From assembly GCA_029781135.1 (NCBI GenBank), contig JAKOXH010000036.1, positions 23,106 to 87,105 of the forward strand: a stretch of 64,000 nt of DNA. Direction: 5' to 3'. A program made the position numbers and the translations under genes. Source of the DNA: Planctomycetota bacterium. Its GTDB lineage: Bacteria > Planctomycetota > Planctomycetia > Pirellulales > Lacipirellulaceae. Shown one piece after another: positions 28,200-38,016 of the stretch. How positions within the stretch are numbered: position 1 is the first letter of the stretch; each line of letters begins with the position of its first letter. Below the pieces are notes generated by a model. That model saw only the letters and a program-made list of their open reading frames with translations, searched no databases and was not told the origin of the DNA.

Positions 28200-28202
28200 G
28201 AA

Positions 28203-29738
28203 ATGCATCCTGAACTTAAAGACGCACTGGAATCGTTGAAAATCGCGGGAGTGCCATCGGCAGTTCAAATCGGCGCGCAGCGCAATCCCGGGGTGGGGTG
28301 GTCGCACTCGGTTCGCTCACCGATCGACGGCAGCGAACTTGCACAATTCAACCTGGCAACTGCCCAGCAGGCCAATGAGGCAGTGGATGCCGCAGCACGC
28401 GTGTTTCCGCAATGGCGCGATGTGCCGGCCCCCAAGCGTGGCGAATTCGTGCGGCGACTCGGCATCGCGTTTCGCGAGCGGCAACAAGCGCTGGCCACAT
28501 TGATCACTTGGGAAGTTGGTAAGATCCTGCCCGAAGCTCGCGGCGAGGTGCAGGAAATCATCGATATCTGCGACTTTGCGGTCGGTCTCAGCCGGCAACT
28601 TTACGGCAAGACAATTGCCAGCGAGCGCCCCGGCCATCGGTTGGCCGAATATTGGCATCCACTCGGGCCGGTGGGCGTGATTTCGGCGTTCAATTTCCCG
28701 GTGGCGGTTTGGGCCTGGAACGCTATGATCGGCCTCGTCTGCGGCGACCCGATCGTGTGGAAGCCCTCGGAAAAGGCACCGCTGTGCGCGATCGCCTGCC
28801 AGAGGATCGTGCAGGACGTGGCCCGCGTGATGTCGTTGCCGGCGGAGGTTTCCAGCCTGGTGATCGGCGGTGCCGACGTTGGACAAGCAATCGCTGCCTC
28901 GCGGCAACTACCACTAGTATCTGCCACAGGCAGCACGTCGATGGGCCGCGCCGTCGCCCAAACGGTAGCGGCCCGGCTAGGCCGCAGTTTACTCGAACTC
29001 GGCGGCAACAATGGCATGATCGTGACGCCCTCGGCCGATTTGCAACTGGCCGTTCGCTCGATCGTGTTCGCCGCGGCCGGCACGTGCGGTCAGCGATGCA
29101 CGACGCTACGCCGGCTTATCGCTCACGAGTCGATTGCCGATGAATTGCGCGATCGACTTCTCAATGTCTACAAGCAACTCATCATTGGTGACCCCACGAA
29201 AGATGGCGTTTTGGTCGGGCCGATCATTGATGAACGGGCGTTCCATGCCATGGAAGCCGCACTGGCCGCCGCTCGCGCGCAAGGCGACGTGGTTCACGGT
29301 GGCGGGCGCGTGACGAACGGTGTTCCCGCCGGCGGCTACTACGTGCGGCCGGCCTTGGTTGAGATTAACGCCGACGCCCCAATCATCCAGCAGGAAACGT
29401 TCGCGCCGATCCTGTATCTCATGCGTTACCGCGCGTTCGACGACGCGGTTCGCATTCATAATAGCGTGCCGCAGGGCCTTTCGTCGGCGATCCTCACACG
29501 CGACGTGCAAGAAGCCGAACGCTTCGTATCGGCGGCCGGCTCGGATTGCGGCATCGTCAACGTAAACGTCGGCACCAGCGGCGCCGAAATCGGCGGCGCG
29601 TTCGGCGGCGAAAAGGAAACCGGCGGCGGCCGTGAATCGGGCAGCGACTCCTGGAAAGCGTACATGCGCCGCGTCACTAGCACGGTCAACTATTCCGACG
29701 ACCTGCCGCTGGCCCAGGGGATTCGGTTCGAGGTGTGA
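28203..29738 (+). CDS. amaB: ALDH7-type aldehyde dehydrogenase (aminoadipate-semialdehyde / piperideine-6-carboxylate dehydrogenase)
   Basis: A 511-residue NAD-dependent aldehyde dehydrogenase. The antiquitin (ALDH7) subgroup is shown by LGPVGVISAFNFPVAVWAWN, the glutamate in LLELGGNNGMIV (about residue 264) and the catalytic cysteine in TCGQRCTTLRRL (about 299), close to the human ALDH7A1 sequence. Its expected reaction is oxidation of aminoadipate semialdehyde to 2-aminoadipate, the step after saccharopine dehydrogenase, whose likely gene lies 214 bases upstream on the same strand. The start MHPELKDALESL is preferred; an in-frame start at 28158 would encode the palindromic repeat. It may have its own promoter, because two repeat elements separate the genes. 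Confidence 0.9.
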   Translation: MHPELKDALESLKIAGVPSAVQIGAQRNPGVGWSHSVRSPIDGSELAQFNLATAQQANEAVDAAARVFPQWRDVPAPKRGEFVRRLGIAFRERQQALATLITWEVGKILPEARGEVQEIIDICDFAVGLSRQLYGKTIASERPGHRLAEYWHPLGPVGVISAFNFPVAVWAWNAMIGLVCGDPIVWKPSEKAPLCAIACQRIVQDVARVMSLPAEVSSLVIGGADVGQAIAASRQLPLVSATGSTSMGRAVAQTVAARLGRSLLELGGNNGMIVTPSADLQLAVRSIVFAAAGTCGQRCTTLRRLIAHESIADELRDRLLNVYKQLIIGDPTKDGVLVGPIIDERAFHAMEAALAAARAQGDVVHGGGRVTNGVPAGGYYVRPALVEINADAPIIQQETFAPILYLMRYRAFDDAVRIHNSVPQGLSSAILTRDVQEAERFVSAAGSDCGIVNVNVGTSGAEIGGAFGGEKETGGGRESGSDSWKAYMRRVTSTVNYSDDLPLAQGIRFEV

Positions 29739-29768
29739 CGGCAGTTCAAGACGCGATTCACGTCGGCT

Positions 29769-29891
29769 CTATACGTTGGGCTCAACCGTCGCCGCTTCAT
29801 AGCCGGCCACGAAATAGCGTTGGCCTTTCTTAACTATGCGATGTCCCTCGGCCGCAAGGCGCACCCGCAGGTTCTTGATGCCCTCGAAATC
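29769..29891 (-). pseudogene. Forty-codon coding remnant without a start
   Basis: Between the ALDH7 and metH stops, a minus-strand frame bounded upstream by TAA (29892-29894) reads DFEGIKNLRVRLAAEGHR followed by IVKKGQRYFVAGYEAATVE and a TAG at 29769. It is clearly protein-like (basic, with a GYEA turn) but has no start codon or ribosome-binding site. I interpret it as the 3' end of a gene whose front has been lost. The family is not recognised. Confidence 0.35.
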
Positions 29892-29957
29892 TTAAATCAC
29901 AAATCATCAATCGCAAATCTCTTCCTCCATGTCCTCTGTCCCCTCCGTGGTGAATCC

Positions 29958-32900
29958 CTACGGTTCATACCCCAAATTCGGGCTCAGCCAGCGTTCGACC
30001 TCGGCCACGGTCATGCCTTTGCGTCGAGCATAATCCTCGACCTGATCGCGGGCGATCCGGTCGACGGCGAAATAGCGGGCCTGGGGATGGGCAAAATATA
30101 GCCCCGAAACGCTAGCCGCCGGGTGCATGGCAAAGTTCTCCGTCAGCCGGATGCCGGTCGCTTGTTCCGCATCGAGCAGGTTGAATAACGTGCGCTTTTC
30201 CGTGTGGTCGGGTTGTGCCGGGTAGCCAGGCGCCGGGCGAATGCCGCGATACTTCTCGTTGATCAGCTCGTCATTCGACAGCTTCTCCTCGCGGCCAAAT
30301 CCCCAGTCGCGGCGAACCTGGGCGTGCAGCGCCTCGGCAAACGCCTCAGCCAGCCGGTCGGCCAACGCCTTTACGAGAATGGCATTGTAGTCGTCGTGAT
30401 CGCGTTCGAAATGGGCGACCAGTTCGTCGGCCCCAATGCCCGCGGTAACGGCGAAGGCGCCGATATAATCTTGCCGGCCGCTGTCGACCGGCGCGATAAA
30501 GTCGGCCAACGAGCAAAACGCCGACTGGCCCTTGCGTTCCCACTGTTGGCGGAGCGCATGGAATCGGCAGCGTTCTTCGCGACGCGCGTCGTCGCCATAC
30601 ACGATGATATCATCGCCGTCGCTGGCCGCTGGAAAGAACCCATACGTGCCGCGCGCGGTCAGTAGCTTTTCGTCGATGATTCGGTCGAGCAGCGCGTTCG
30701 CATCCTCGAACAGCTTGCGGGCCGTTTCGCCGACGGCCGGATCGTCGAAGATCCGCGGGTACTTGCCCTTCAGTTCCCAAGTGAGGAAGAACGGCGACCA
30801 ATCGATGAAGTCGCGTAATGACTTGAGCGGGGCGTTATCGAATTGCCGCGTCCACACGAATTCGGGCTGCGGGATGTCGATGGTCGCCCAGTCGGTTTTG
30901 AATCGTCGTGCGAGTGCTTCCGCGTATGGCACGAGCTTCACCTCTTGCCGCTTTGCATGCGAAGCGACGAGTTGTTTCTGTAGTTCGCGGTTTTCGGCAG
31001 CGAGCAGCGGCCGGGCTTCGGGGTTGATGAGCTTTTCGACGACTCCCACGCTCCGCGAGGCATCGAGCACGTGGATGACTTCCGATTTGTACGCAGGAGC
31101 GATCTTTACCGCCGTATGCTTAGCGCTCGTCGTCGCCCCGCCAATCAACAGCGGCAGCTTCATGCCAGCCCGCTGCATTTCGCGGCCGACGTGGACCATT
31201 TCATCGAGGCTGGGCGTGATGAGGCCCGAGAGGCCGATGACATCGACATTCTCCTTGCGGGCCGTCTCCAAGATGGTTTCGCAGGCCACCATCACGCCGA
31301 GGTCGATCACCTGGAAGTTGTTGCAGCCGAGCACGACGCCGACGATATTCTTGCCGATGTCGTGTACATCGCCTTTCACCGTGGCCAACAGGACCTTTGC
31401 CCGTGGTTTGCCGGCGGTACCGGACGCGGCTTTTTCCGCTTCCATGAATGGCGTGAGGTACGCGACGGCCTTTTTCATCACGCGGGCACTCTTCACCACC
31501 TGCGGCAGGAACATTTTGCCGGCGCCGAACAGGTCGCCGACGATGCTCATACCGTCCATGAGAGGGCCTTCGATGATTGCCAGGCAACTCGGATACTTCT
31601 GCCGAGCTTCCTCCGTATCCTCGTCGATATATTTCACAATTCCTTTCAGCAGCGCGTGCTTGAGTCGCTCTTCGACTGGCTCCTTCCGCCAGGCTTCATC
31701 GGCCGCGGCAGCTTGGCCGCCCTGCCCTTTGATCGTGTCGGCATACTCGACCAGCCGCTCGGTGGCATCGGAACGGCGGTTGAGAATGACATCCTCCACA
31801 AGCTCCTTCAGCTTGGGTTCGATGTCTTCATACACCGCCAATTGGCCGGCGTTCACAATGCCCATATCCAAACCGGCCTGAATGGCATGGTACAAGAACA
31901 CGGCATGGATCGCTTCGCGCACCACATCATTCCCGCGGAATGAGAAGGACACATTCGAAACGCCGCCAGAAATGTGGGCACCGGGGCAGGCCGCTTTGAT
32001 GCGCGGAATCGACTGAATGTAATCGACGGCGTAGTTGTTGTGCTCCTCGATACCCGTCGCCACCGTGAGGATATTCGGGTCGAAGATGATGTCTTCCGGT
32101 GGAAACCCGAGTTTGCTCGTGAGCAGGTCGTATGCACGCTTGCAGATACGCACTTTGTCGTCGACCCCAACGGCCTGCCCCTGCTCGTCGAAGGCCATCA
32201 CCACGACGGCCGCACCATACCAGCGGCACAATTGGGCTCGTCGCAAGAATTCCTCTTCGCCGTCTTTCAAACTGATCGAATTGACGATCGGCTTGCCCTG
32301 TAGCGACTTGAGGCCGGCTTCGATGACTGACCACTTGCTGCTATCGACCATCGTCGGCACGGCGGCCACATCGTGCTCGTCGGCGATGAGCCGCAGGAAC
32401 TTGGTCATCACGGCTTCGCCATCGAGCAGCGCTTCATCCATGTTGATGTCGATGACGTTCGCCCCGCCGATCACCTGTTGATGGGCGATTTCGACCGCTT
32501 CTTCGTACTTTTCTTCCTTAACCAGCCGTGCAAACTTCCGCGAACCCGTCACATTGGTGCGTTCGCCGATCATGACGAAGTTGTTGTCGGGCCGAAGCGT
32601 GAAGGGTTGCGTGCCGCTGAGCCGCAAGTATGGCGGCGGCGAGTTCCGTTTGTGTGGCTTAACATTGCGGACGGCTTCGCCGATCGCGCGGATATGGTCG
32701 GGCGTCGTGCCGCAACAGCCGCCGACGATGTTTACCCAGCCGCGTTCGGCAAACTCACCCACCATCCGTGCCATTTCAGCAGGACCGAGGTCGAACTGGC
32801 CCATTTCGTTGGGCAAACCGGCGTTCGGATGGCAACTAATCCACCGCGAGGCCACCTGCTGCAACGTTTCGATGTGTGGCCGCATGGGCACCGGGCCGAG

Positions 32901-33656
32901 CGCACAGTTCATGCCGACCGAGAGCATGGGGAAGTGGGCGATGGCGTTCCAAAACGCCTCGACTTCCTGCCCAGAAACGAACGTCCGACCACCTTCGCCG
33001 AACGTACCGGAAACCATCACCGGCACGCGGACTTCGTGCTCTTCGAAATAACGTGAAATTGCGTAGAGGCATGACTTGAGATTCAGCGTATCGATGACCG
33101 TTTCCGGCAGCAGGATGTCGACGCCCGCTTCGACGAGCGCCGCCACCTGCTCGTAGTACGACTCGGCCATCGCGTCGAATGTCGTCGCGCGGTAACTGGC
33201 ATCATCAACCTTGGTTGAAATCGCCATTTGCTTGGCCGTTGGGCCGATGGAGGCCGCGACGAATCGAGGCTTCTCCGGCGTGCGATCGTTGAACTCCTCA
33301 CAGGCACGTCGAGCACATGCCACGGCCGCCACGTTGATTTCGCGCATCACTTCGGCCGGCAGTTCGAATTCCTCCATGCCGATGGGGCTGGCGCCGAACG
33401 TGTTCGTTTCGATGATATCGGCCCCGGCCGCCAGGTACGCCCGATGGATCGCCGTCACCTCGTTCGGGTGCGTGAGGCACAGAATATCGGCGAAGTTCTT
33501 GAGATCCTTATGATGCTTGGCAAACCGCTCGCCACGAACGCCCCGCTCATCCAGCCTCAAGGCCTGGACCTGGGTCCCCATCGCACCATCGAGCAAGAGA
33601 ATCCGCTCGGCGAGGAGCGATTCGAGCAAGTCAGTTTTGTCAGTCACGGTTTTCAA
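29958..33656 (-). CDS. metH: Cobalamin-dependent methionine synthase
   Basis: A full-length 1232-residue MetH, transferring the methyl group of methyltetrahydrofolate to homocysteine through cobalamin. The modules are in order: homocysteine domain with [12 protein letters not shown] and zinc ligands in [11 protein letters not shown] (about residue 310), pterin-binding domain ([11 protein letters not shown] onward, about 355-640), cobalamin cap and B12 domain with the lower-ligand motif [18 protein letters not shown] (about 760), and the reactivation domain with [14 protein letters not shown] near the C-terminus. It is monocistronic here. The upstream region has a palindromic element but no riboswitch I can defend. 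Confidence 0.97.
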   Translation of the reverse strand: MKTVTDKTDLLESLLAERILLLDGAMGTQVQALRLDERGVRGERFAKHHKDLKNFADILCLTHPNEVTAIHRAYLAAGADIIETNTFGASPIGMEEFELPAEVMREINVAAVACARRACEEFNDRTPEKPRFVAASIGPTAKQMAISTKVDDASYRATTFDAMAESYYEQVAALVEAGVDILLPETVIDTLNLKSCLYAISRYFEEHEVRVPVMVSGTFGEGGRTFVSGQEVEAFWNAIAHFPMLSVGMNCALGPVPMRPHIETLQQVASRWISCHPNAGLPNEMGQFDLGPAEMARMVGEFAERGWVNIVGGCCGTTPDHIRAIGEAVRNVKPHKRNSPPPYLRLSGTQPFTLRPDNNFVMIGERTNVTGSRKFARLVKEEKYEEAVEIAHQQVIGGANVIDINMDEALLDGEAVMTKFLRLIADEHDVAAVPTMVDSSKWSVIEAGLKSLQGKPIVNSISLKDGEEEFLRRAQLCRWYGAAVVVMAFDEQGQAVGVDDKVRICKRAYDLLTSKLGFPPEDIIFDPNILTVATGIEEHNNYAVDYIQSIPRIKAACPGAHISGGVSNVSFSFRGNDVVREAIHAVFLYHAIQAGLDMGIVNAGQLAVYEDIEPKLKELVEDVILNRRSDATERLVEYADTIKGQGGQAAAADEAWRKEPVEERLKHALLKGIVKYIDEDTEEARQKYPSCLAIIEGPLMDGMSIVGDLFGAGKMFLPQVVKSARVMKKAVAYLTPFMEAEKAASGTAGKPRAKVLLATVKGDVHDIGKNIVGVVLGCNNFQVIDLGVMVACETILETARKENVDVIGLSGLITPSLDEMVHVGREMQRAGMKLPLLIGGATTSAKHTAVKIAPAYKSEVIHVLDASRSVGVVEKLINPEARPLLAAENRELQKQLVASHAKRQEVKLVPYAEALARRFKTDWATIDIPQPEFVWTRQFDNAPLKSLRDFIDWSPFFLTWELKGKYPRIFDDPAVGETARKLFEDANALLDRIIDEKLLTARGTYGFFPAASDGDDIIVYGDDARREERCRFHALRQQWERKGQSAFCSLADFIAPVDSGRQDYIGAFAVTAGIGADELVAHFERDHDDYNAILVKALADRLAEAFAEALHAQVRRDWGFGREEKLSNDELINEKYRGIRPAPGYPAQPDHTEKRTLFNLLDAEQATGIRLTENFAMHPAASVSGLYFAHPQARYFAVDRIARDQVEDYARRKGMTVAEVERWLSPNLGYEP

Positions 33657-33691
33657 ATTCAGAGGTTTCCGTAGCGAGGATCGACAAAAGC

Positions 33692-33893
33692 GGGTGCCAC
33701 TGGCTCTGCCAGTGTCTGATTAATCGTCTTATCAATGCGAACGTGACGAGTTATACACCATGCAGACGGTGAGCTGTGTCATGACAAACGCGGTTGGCAC
33801 GAGCTTGTGGCCAAATCACGCCTGCTGGTAAGCAAGAGCAGCCACATGATGCAAGGTTCAGGCTAAGAGGCACTGGCAGAGCCAGTGGCACCC
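33692..33893. repeat. 202-bp element with perfect 23-bp terminal inverted repeats
   Basis: The left end (33692-33714, starting GGGTGCCACTGGCTCTG) and right end (33871-33893, ending CAGAGCCAGTGGCACCC) are exact reverse complements, and each end is itself a small hairpin. The interior has no gene. The space is otherwise the divergent metH/pyrC promoter region. A related end occurs at 37722-37750. Confidence 0.8.
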
Positions 33894-34033
33894 TTGCCAG
33901 CCGACCATGATACATGATAGGCCGTAACGCAGTTCGATGACAGCGGTTAACATCCTCTTGAACTGCTGCAGCGGTATCTGGCATGTAGTGTCGTTGCGAC
34001 CATCGGTGGCGACTACGGGGCAACGAGAGTATT

Positions 34034-34042
34034 TGCTACACT
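34034..34042 (+). promoter_or_regulatory. Extended -10 element abutting the pyrC start
   Basis: TGCTACACT is an extended -10 (TGnTACACT). Transcription would begin about 6-7 bases later, at the pyrC ATG (34049), implying a leaderless message. There is no good -35, as is usual for extended -10 promoters. Confidence 0.4.
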
Positions 34043-34048
34043 GTTACC

Positions 34049-35380
34049 ATGCGGCTGCTGATCAAGAACGCACACGTTGTACTGCCGGACGGAATTGAAC
34101 GAGTTGCCGTCATCGTCGAAGGCTCGAAGATCGCCGAGATCGATCCGGCGCCGCAGCTGCGCGTCGATGAAACGGTGGATGCGGCCGGGTTGCACCTATT
34201 ACCGGGAGTCATCGACGACCAGGTCCACTTTCGCGAGCCGGGCCTGACGCACAAGGAAGATCTGGCAACTGCTAGCCGGGCTTGCGCGAAGGGTGGCGTC
34301 ACGACGTTTCTTGAGATGCCCAATACCGTTCCGGCCACAACGACGCAGGAGCGGCTGGACGAAAAACTCAGGCTCGCTGCCGAAAAGTCGCTGGTAAATT
34401 ACGGGTTCTACATCGGCGCGACGCCCAATAACATCGCGGACCTCCGCCACGCCCAGCGCACGCCGGGGATCAAGATTTTCATCGGTTCCAGCACCGGCGA
34501 CTTGTTGGTCGATGAGCAGGCGACATTGGAACGGATTTTCGCGGAAACGACGCTGCCGATCACGGCTCATTGCGAGGACGAAACAACGGTTCGCACCAAT
34601 GCGGCTCGCTTGGCTGGCACGCAGGATGTGGCCGATCACTCGCGCATCCGCGATCATCAGGCGGCAATCATCGCCGCGCAGCGAGCCATTGATTTGGCGT
34701 TCCGCCACCGCCATCGGTTTCATGTGCTGCATGTCTCGACAGCGGCGGAAACGGAATTGCTGGCGGATCATCGCAATTTGCTCACGGGCGAAGCGTGCCC
34801 CCATCATTTGCTGTTCAACACCGGCGACTATGCCCGACTCGGTACGCTCGTGCAAATGAACCCGTCGCTCAAAACACGCGACGACAGCGAAGCCCTATGG
34901 CGTGCGCTGGCCGACGGTCGTTTACAAGTGATCGCTACTGACCATGCACCGCATACGCTCGAGGAAAAACAGCGGCCCTACCCTGCATCGCCTTCCGGTT
35001 TGCCGGCCGTCGAGAACTCGCTCGCGCTCATGCTCAACGAGGTCAACCAAGGACGTTGCTCGTTGCAACAAGTGGTTCACTGGTTATGCGATGCCCCGGC
35101 CCGCGTTTGGGATATTTTTGGCAAAGGCCGGATTGAAGTCGGGTATGATGCGGACCTCGTGCTCGTCGACCTCAATCGCTCACAAGAAGTTCGCAATGAA
35201 CAGCAAGTTACCAAATGCGGTTGGAGCCCGTGGCACGGTGTAAAGCTCACGGGCTGGCCGGTCCGCACCTGGGTCATGGGTCACGAGGTATTCAATGACG
35301 GCCGATTCAACACTGATCGCCGCGGTCAAGAAGCCCAGTTTGACCATGCCCGCGGCGGCTACTGGGCAACGAACGAATGA
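34049..35380 (+). CDS. pyrC: Dihydroorotase
   Basis: Third enzyme of pyrimidine synthesis, closing carbamoyl-aspartate to dihydroorotate. The 443-residue type I amidohydrolase has the zinc-binding [16 protein letters not shown] (about residue 57), [12 protein letters not shown], a carboxylated-lysine segment [34 protein letters not shown] and [13 protein letters not shown]. All zinc ligands appear present. It is not fused or adjacent to pyrB or carA. No Shine-Dalgarno site precedes the ATG, and an extended -10 element lies directly in front. Confidence 0.95.
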   Translation: MRLLIKNAHVVLPDGIERVAVIVEGSKIAEIDPAPQLRVDETVDAAGLHLLPGVIDDQVHFREPGLTHKEDLATASRACAKGGVTTFLEMPNTVPATTTQERLDEKLRLAAEKSLVNYGFYIGATPNNIADLRHAQRTPGIKIFIGSSTGDLLVDEQATLERIFAETTLPITAHCEDETTVRTNAARLAGTQDVADHSRIRDHQAAIIAAQRAIDLAFRHRHRFHVLHVSTAAETELLADHRNLLTGEACPHHLLFNTGDYARLGTLVQMNPSLKTRDDSEALWRALADGRLQVIATDHAPHTLEEKQRPYPASPSGLPAVENSLALMLNEVNQGRCSLQQVVHWLCDAPARVWDIFGKGRIEVGYDADLVLVDLNRSQEVRNEQQVTKCGWSPWHGVKLTGWPVRTWVMGHEVFNDGRFNTDRRGQEAQFDHARGGYWATNE

Positions 35381-35383
35381 CGA

Positions 35384-35514
35384 ATGGGGAGTGCGGAATG
35401 GAGAATGGGGAATTGGGAATGGGGAATGGGGAATTGTAACTGTCTGCCCAGGCGATCCTAAACCCCGAACCCCGAACCCCGACCCCTAACCCCTGACCCC
35501 TGACCCCTCCTCCC
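35384..35514. repeat. Low-complexity tandem sequence between pyrC and miaE
   Basis: A purine-rich run of GGAATGGGGAAT-type units (35384-35440) is followed by a pyrimidine-rich run of CCCCGAACCCCGACC/CCCCTGACC units up to the miaE ATG. The two are partly complementary. Confidence 0.75.
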
Positions 35515-36090
35515 ATGCTCCATCTTCAATGCGAAACTCCGGCACGCTGGCTGGAACAGGTCGATCGCGACCTGCCGGCAATCCTCATCGATCACGCCCA
35601 TTGCGAGAAGAAGGCGGCCGGCACGGCACTCAATCTCATCTTCGCGTACGTGGAAGATATCGAGCTGTGCCGCGAAATGACGCTCATCGTTAACGAAGAG
35701 CTGGAGCACTTTCACATGGTGCTGGAACTGCTCGCAAAACGTGGTATCCGCTTCCGTCGGCTCAAGCCCTCGTCCTACGGCCGCGAACTTAATGACTTGG
35801 TGCGGAAGCAAGAACCGCAAAAGGCGGTTGACCGGTTACTCGTTGCCGGCCTGATCGAAGCCCGGTCATGCGAACGATTCAACGTGCTGGCAGCCCATCT
35901 GAAAGATCAGGAACTGGCTGAGTTCTATCGCTCGCTCTTCGAATCGGAAGCGCGTCATCACACGACGTACACGCGGCTGGCCAAGCACTTCGCCCCGGAA
36001 CCAGTCGTCATGGCGCGGCTCGATGAGCTCGCCGCCGCCGAGGCAGCAATCATCACTCGCGGCGAGGAACTACCACGGGTGCATAGTTGA
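35515..36090 (+). CDS. miaE: tRNA-(ms2io6A37) hydroxylase, MiaE-type diiron protein
   Basis: A 191-residue four-helix diiron oxygenase that hydroxylates the isopentenyl group of 2-methylthio-N6-isopentenyl-adenosine at tRNA position 37. Iron ligands are visible: Glu31 in HAHCEKKAAG, the ExxH of NEELEHFHM (about 62-65), Glu in ARSCERFN (about 116) and the ExxH of FESEARHHTTY. Length and helix pattern match the family. The 50 bases ahead of the ATG are pyrimidine-rich repeat without a Shine-Dalgarno site. No miaA or miaB is nearby. Confidence 0.9.
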   Translation: MLHLQCETPARWLEQVDRDLPAILIDHAHCEKKAAGTALNLIFAYVEDIELCREMTLIVNEELEHFHMVLELLAKRGIRFRRLKPSSYGRELNDLVRKQEPQKAVDRLLVAGLIEARSCERFNVLAAHLKDQELAEFYRSLFESEARHHTTYTRLAKHFAPEPVVMARLDELAAAEAAIITRGEELPRVHS

Positions 36091-36225
36091 GGAGTGAGTT
36101 GTGAGGAGCGAGTTGTGAGGAGCGAGGAGCGAGAATTGATGCGTGGAACTCCAGTAAATGCCAGCCATCTTCAGCCATAGGGTAATTCTGCAACTCGCGC
36201 CTCGCGCCTCGAAACTCGCGCCTCT
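36091..36225. repeat. GAGGAGCGAG / CTCGCGCCTCG low-complexity inverted repeat
   Basis: Units of GTGAGGAGCGAG (36091-36137) face complementary units CTCGCGCCTCGCGCCTCG (36195-36225). The converging miaE and acetyltransferase genes end on either side, so it may act as a shared terminator-like structure. It is related to 17885-17960. Confidence 0.6.
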
Positions 36226-36789
36226 TCACCATCCCGGCCCATCCAGATCAATCTCCCCCTCTGGCCAACTGCCCGTGGCGGGGTAGCGCATCGGCACCGG
36301 ATCCCACCACGGTGTTGCCGTGCGGTCGTCGGCTAGCGAGTTGCAAAAGTGGTTCGTGGCAACGGTGGCCCCCAGCTTTTCATAAAATGGCCGCACTTCC
36401 TCCTTCGTTTGGAAGAGCGAGAATGGAAAAACGCCATCATCCACGAGCTTGAATGCCGCTTCCACCACCGTACGGCCCAAACTCTTGCCACGCACCTCCG
36501 GCACGGTAAACACGCGGCACAGGGCGAGCACTTTGAGCTTCCCCAACTTGGTGCGAATCGTGCGTGGGTCCGCCTGCGAGTGGGCTACGATTCGGCCGCC
36601 CTCACGGATGATAAACGACCGAGGATACTCGGCCTCCGGTCCCACATAGTTGTGCCAGCGCCCGTAAATATCGGCCGTTCGCGTGTCGACGGTCCGCCCT
36701 GGCCGGGGCCAAATCGCCACCAAATGGGTCGCCAGTTCGCGCGCTTGCGGTTCGGTGATCGTGCGGTGGTCGAGGATTTCTAAATCCAT
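36226..36789 (-). CDS. GNAT-family acetyltransferase
   Basis: A 187-residue protein starting MDLEILDHRTITEPQARELA; AAGGACGG just upstream supports the ATG at 36789 over a longer in-frame start. The acetyl-CoA-binding core is seen in LCRVFTVPEVRGKSLGRTVV (about 95-115), and a C-terminal segment with FYEKLGATVATNHF closes the GNAT fold. The C-terminus is Trp/Pro-rich. The substrate cannot be predicted. It diverges from the GDSL hydrolase gene. Confidence 0.8.
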   Translation of the reverse strand: MDLEILDHRTITEPQARELATHLVAIWPRPGRTVDTRTADIYGRWHNYVGPEAEYPRSFIIREGGRIVAHSQADPRTIRTKLGKLKVLALCRVFTVPEVRGKSLGRTVVEAAFKLVDDGVFPFSLFQTKEEVRPFYEKLGATVATNHFCNSLADDRTATPWWDPVPMRYPATGSWPEGEIDLDGPGW

Positions 36790-36884
36790 ACTTGCCGTCC
36801 TTTGTGGGGGAATCGCTTGAGCTTTCGCGGCCCACGGCGTATCGTAATGGTTCACTCGCCCCCACGATACTCGGAGTTTCCCTC

Positions 36885-37682
36885 ATGGCGGAAAACATAA
36901 ACCCGAATGTCCACCAATCGACACGCCGTCAATTCGTGCAAGCCGGCATTGGCTTGGGCACGGCCGGGCTGGCGGCACTTGGAGCGATCGATAAACTCAT
37001 CGCCGCCGATACATCGGCCGCCGGTGCATCTGCCGCAGGCGTCATCAAGCCGGGGAACACCATTTTGTTCCAGGGCGATTCGATCACCGACGCTGGCCGC
37101 AAACGCGATGTCGCCGATGCCAATTCCTCCACGGCCATGGGCGACGGCTACGCCTGGTTCGCCGCGTCGCAAATGCTCGTCGACTCGCCGAGCGCGAACT
37201 TGAAGTTCTTCAATCGCGGCGTAAGTGGCAACAAGGTGTATCAACTTACCGAGCGCTGGCAGGCCGATTGCCTCGATCTCAAGCCCGATGTAATGAGCAT
37301 TCTCATCGGCGTCAACGACTATTGGCACACCAAGTCGTTTGGCTACAAGGCCACGGTCGAAACGTACGAGCACGATTTACACTCTCTCTTGAAACGCACG
37401 AAGGACGCCCTTCCCAACATCAAATTTATTGTTTGCGAGCCGTTCTTGCTGGAATGCGGCAACGTAAAATCCGATTGGGTGCCGGAGTTTGCAGCCTATC
37501 GTAAAGCAGCGCGCAGACTCGCGGAAGAAATGCAGGCTGTGTTCGTGCCGTTCCAATCGATGTTCGATATCGCGGTAAAGATAGCACCGCCGGCAACTTG
37601 GGCCGGCGACGGCGTTCACCCCTCGGCTGCCGGCGCCGCTCTCATGGCGCATTGGTGGCTAAAGACGGTGGGCGCGCCGTAG
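36885..37682 (+). CDS. Tat-exported SGNH/GDSL hydrolase
   Basis: A 265-residue secreted esterase or lipase-like enzyme. The N-terminus, STRRQFVQAGIGLGTAGLAA, is a twin-arginine signal. The mature domain shows block I FQGDSITDAG (nucleophile Ser66), the Gly/Asn blocks FNRGVSGNKVY and LIGVNDYW, and block V GDGVHPSAAG with the catalytic Asp-His. Planctomycetes carry many of these, often linked to removing acetyl groups from polysaccharides; here the substrate is unknown and no glycoside hydrolase is adjacent. An in-frame upstream start at 36792 lacks the signal context and is rejected. Confidence 0.88.
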   Translation: MAENINPNVHQSTRRQFVQAGIGLGTAGLAALGAIDKLIAADTSAAGASAAGVIKPGNTILFQGDSITDAGRKRDVADANSSTAMGDGYAWFAASQMLVDSPSANLKFFNRGVSGNKVYQLTERWQADCLDLKPDVMSILIGVNDYWHTKSFGYKATVETYEHDLHSLLKRTKDALPNIKFIVCEPFLLECGNVKSDWVPEFAAYRKAARRLAEEMQAVFVPFQSMFDIAVKIAPPATWAGDGVHPSAAGAALMAHWWLKTVGAP

Positions 37683-37721
37683 ATTCTTGCTGGCCATTCG
37701 GTCCGGCCTACTGCAGTTTGT

Positions 37722-37798
37722 GGGTGCCACTGCTGGCTTGACCAGCAGTGAAACCCGAGCCTCAGCGCTAAGTTGCTCGGCGCGCCGGCAGTGGCATT
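37722..37798. repeat. GGGTGCCACTG hairpin, related to the metH/pyrC element
   Basis: GGGTGCCACTGCTGG and CCAGCAGTG form a hairpin (37722-37750); a GGCAGTGGCA segment near 37786-37796 could be the other end. The rest of 37683-38016 holds nothing I can identify beyond the start context of the next gene. Confidence 0.5.
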
Positions 37799-38016
37799 CG
37801 CCGAGGTTGCGACAGACGTTATCGTGCGGCAAGCGAGCGGTTGCCACACCGCTATCAGCTATCTCTGCCCGCAGTGCCTTGATAAGGTTGGCGGGCATGC
37901 TGGAGCGTTTGTCACGTGCCTTTGAGAGATGCCGATAATCAAGATTAGCTGCTCTCTAATCCTACTCTGTGACGCAGCCGGCCCAGTTGATTCACCGGCA
38001 TCTCCGAAGGACCCGT

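Noticed and set aside
33657..34048. Cobalamin riboswitch upstream of metH
   Set aside because: GCCACTG occurs, but only inside a self-complementary repeat end found elsewhere (37722), and I could not trace the other conserved riboswitch elements.
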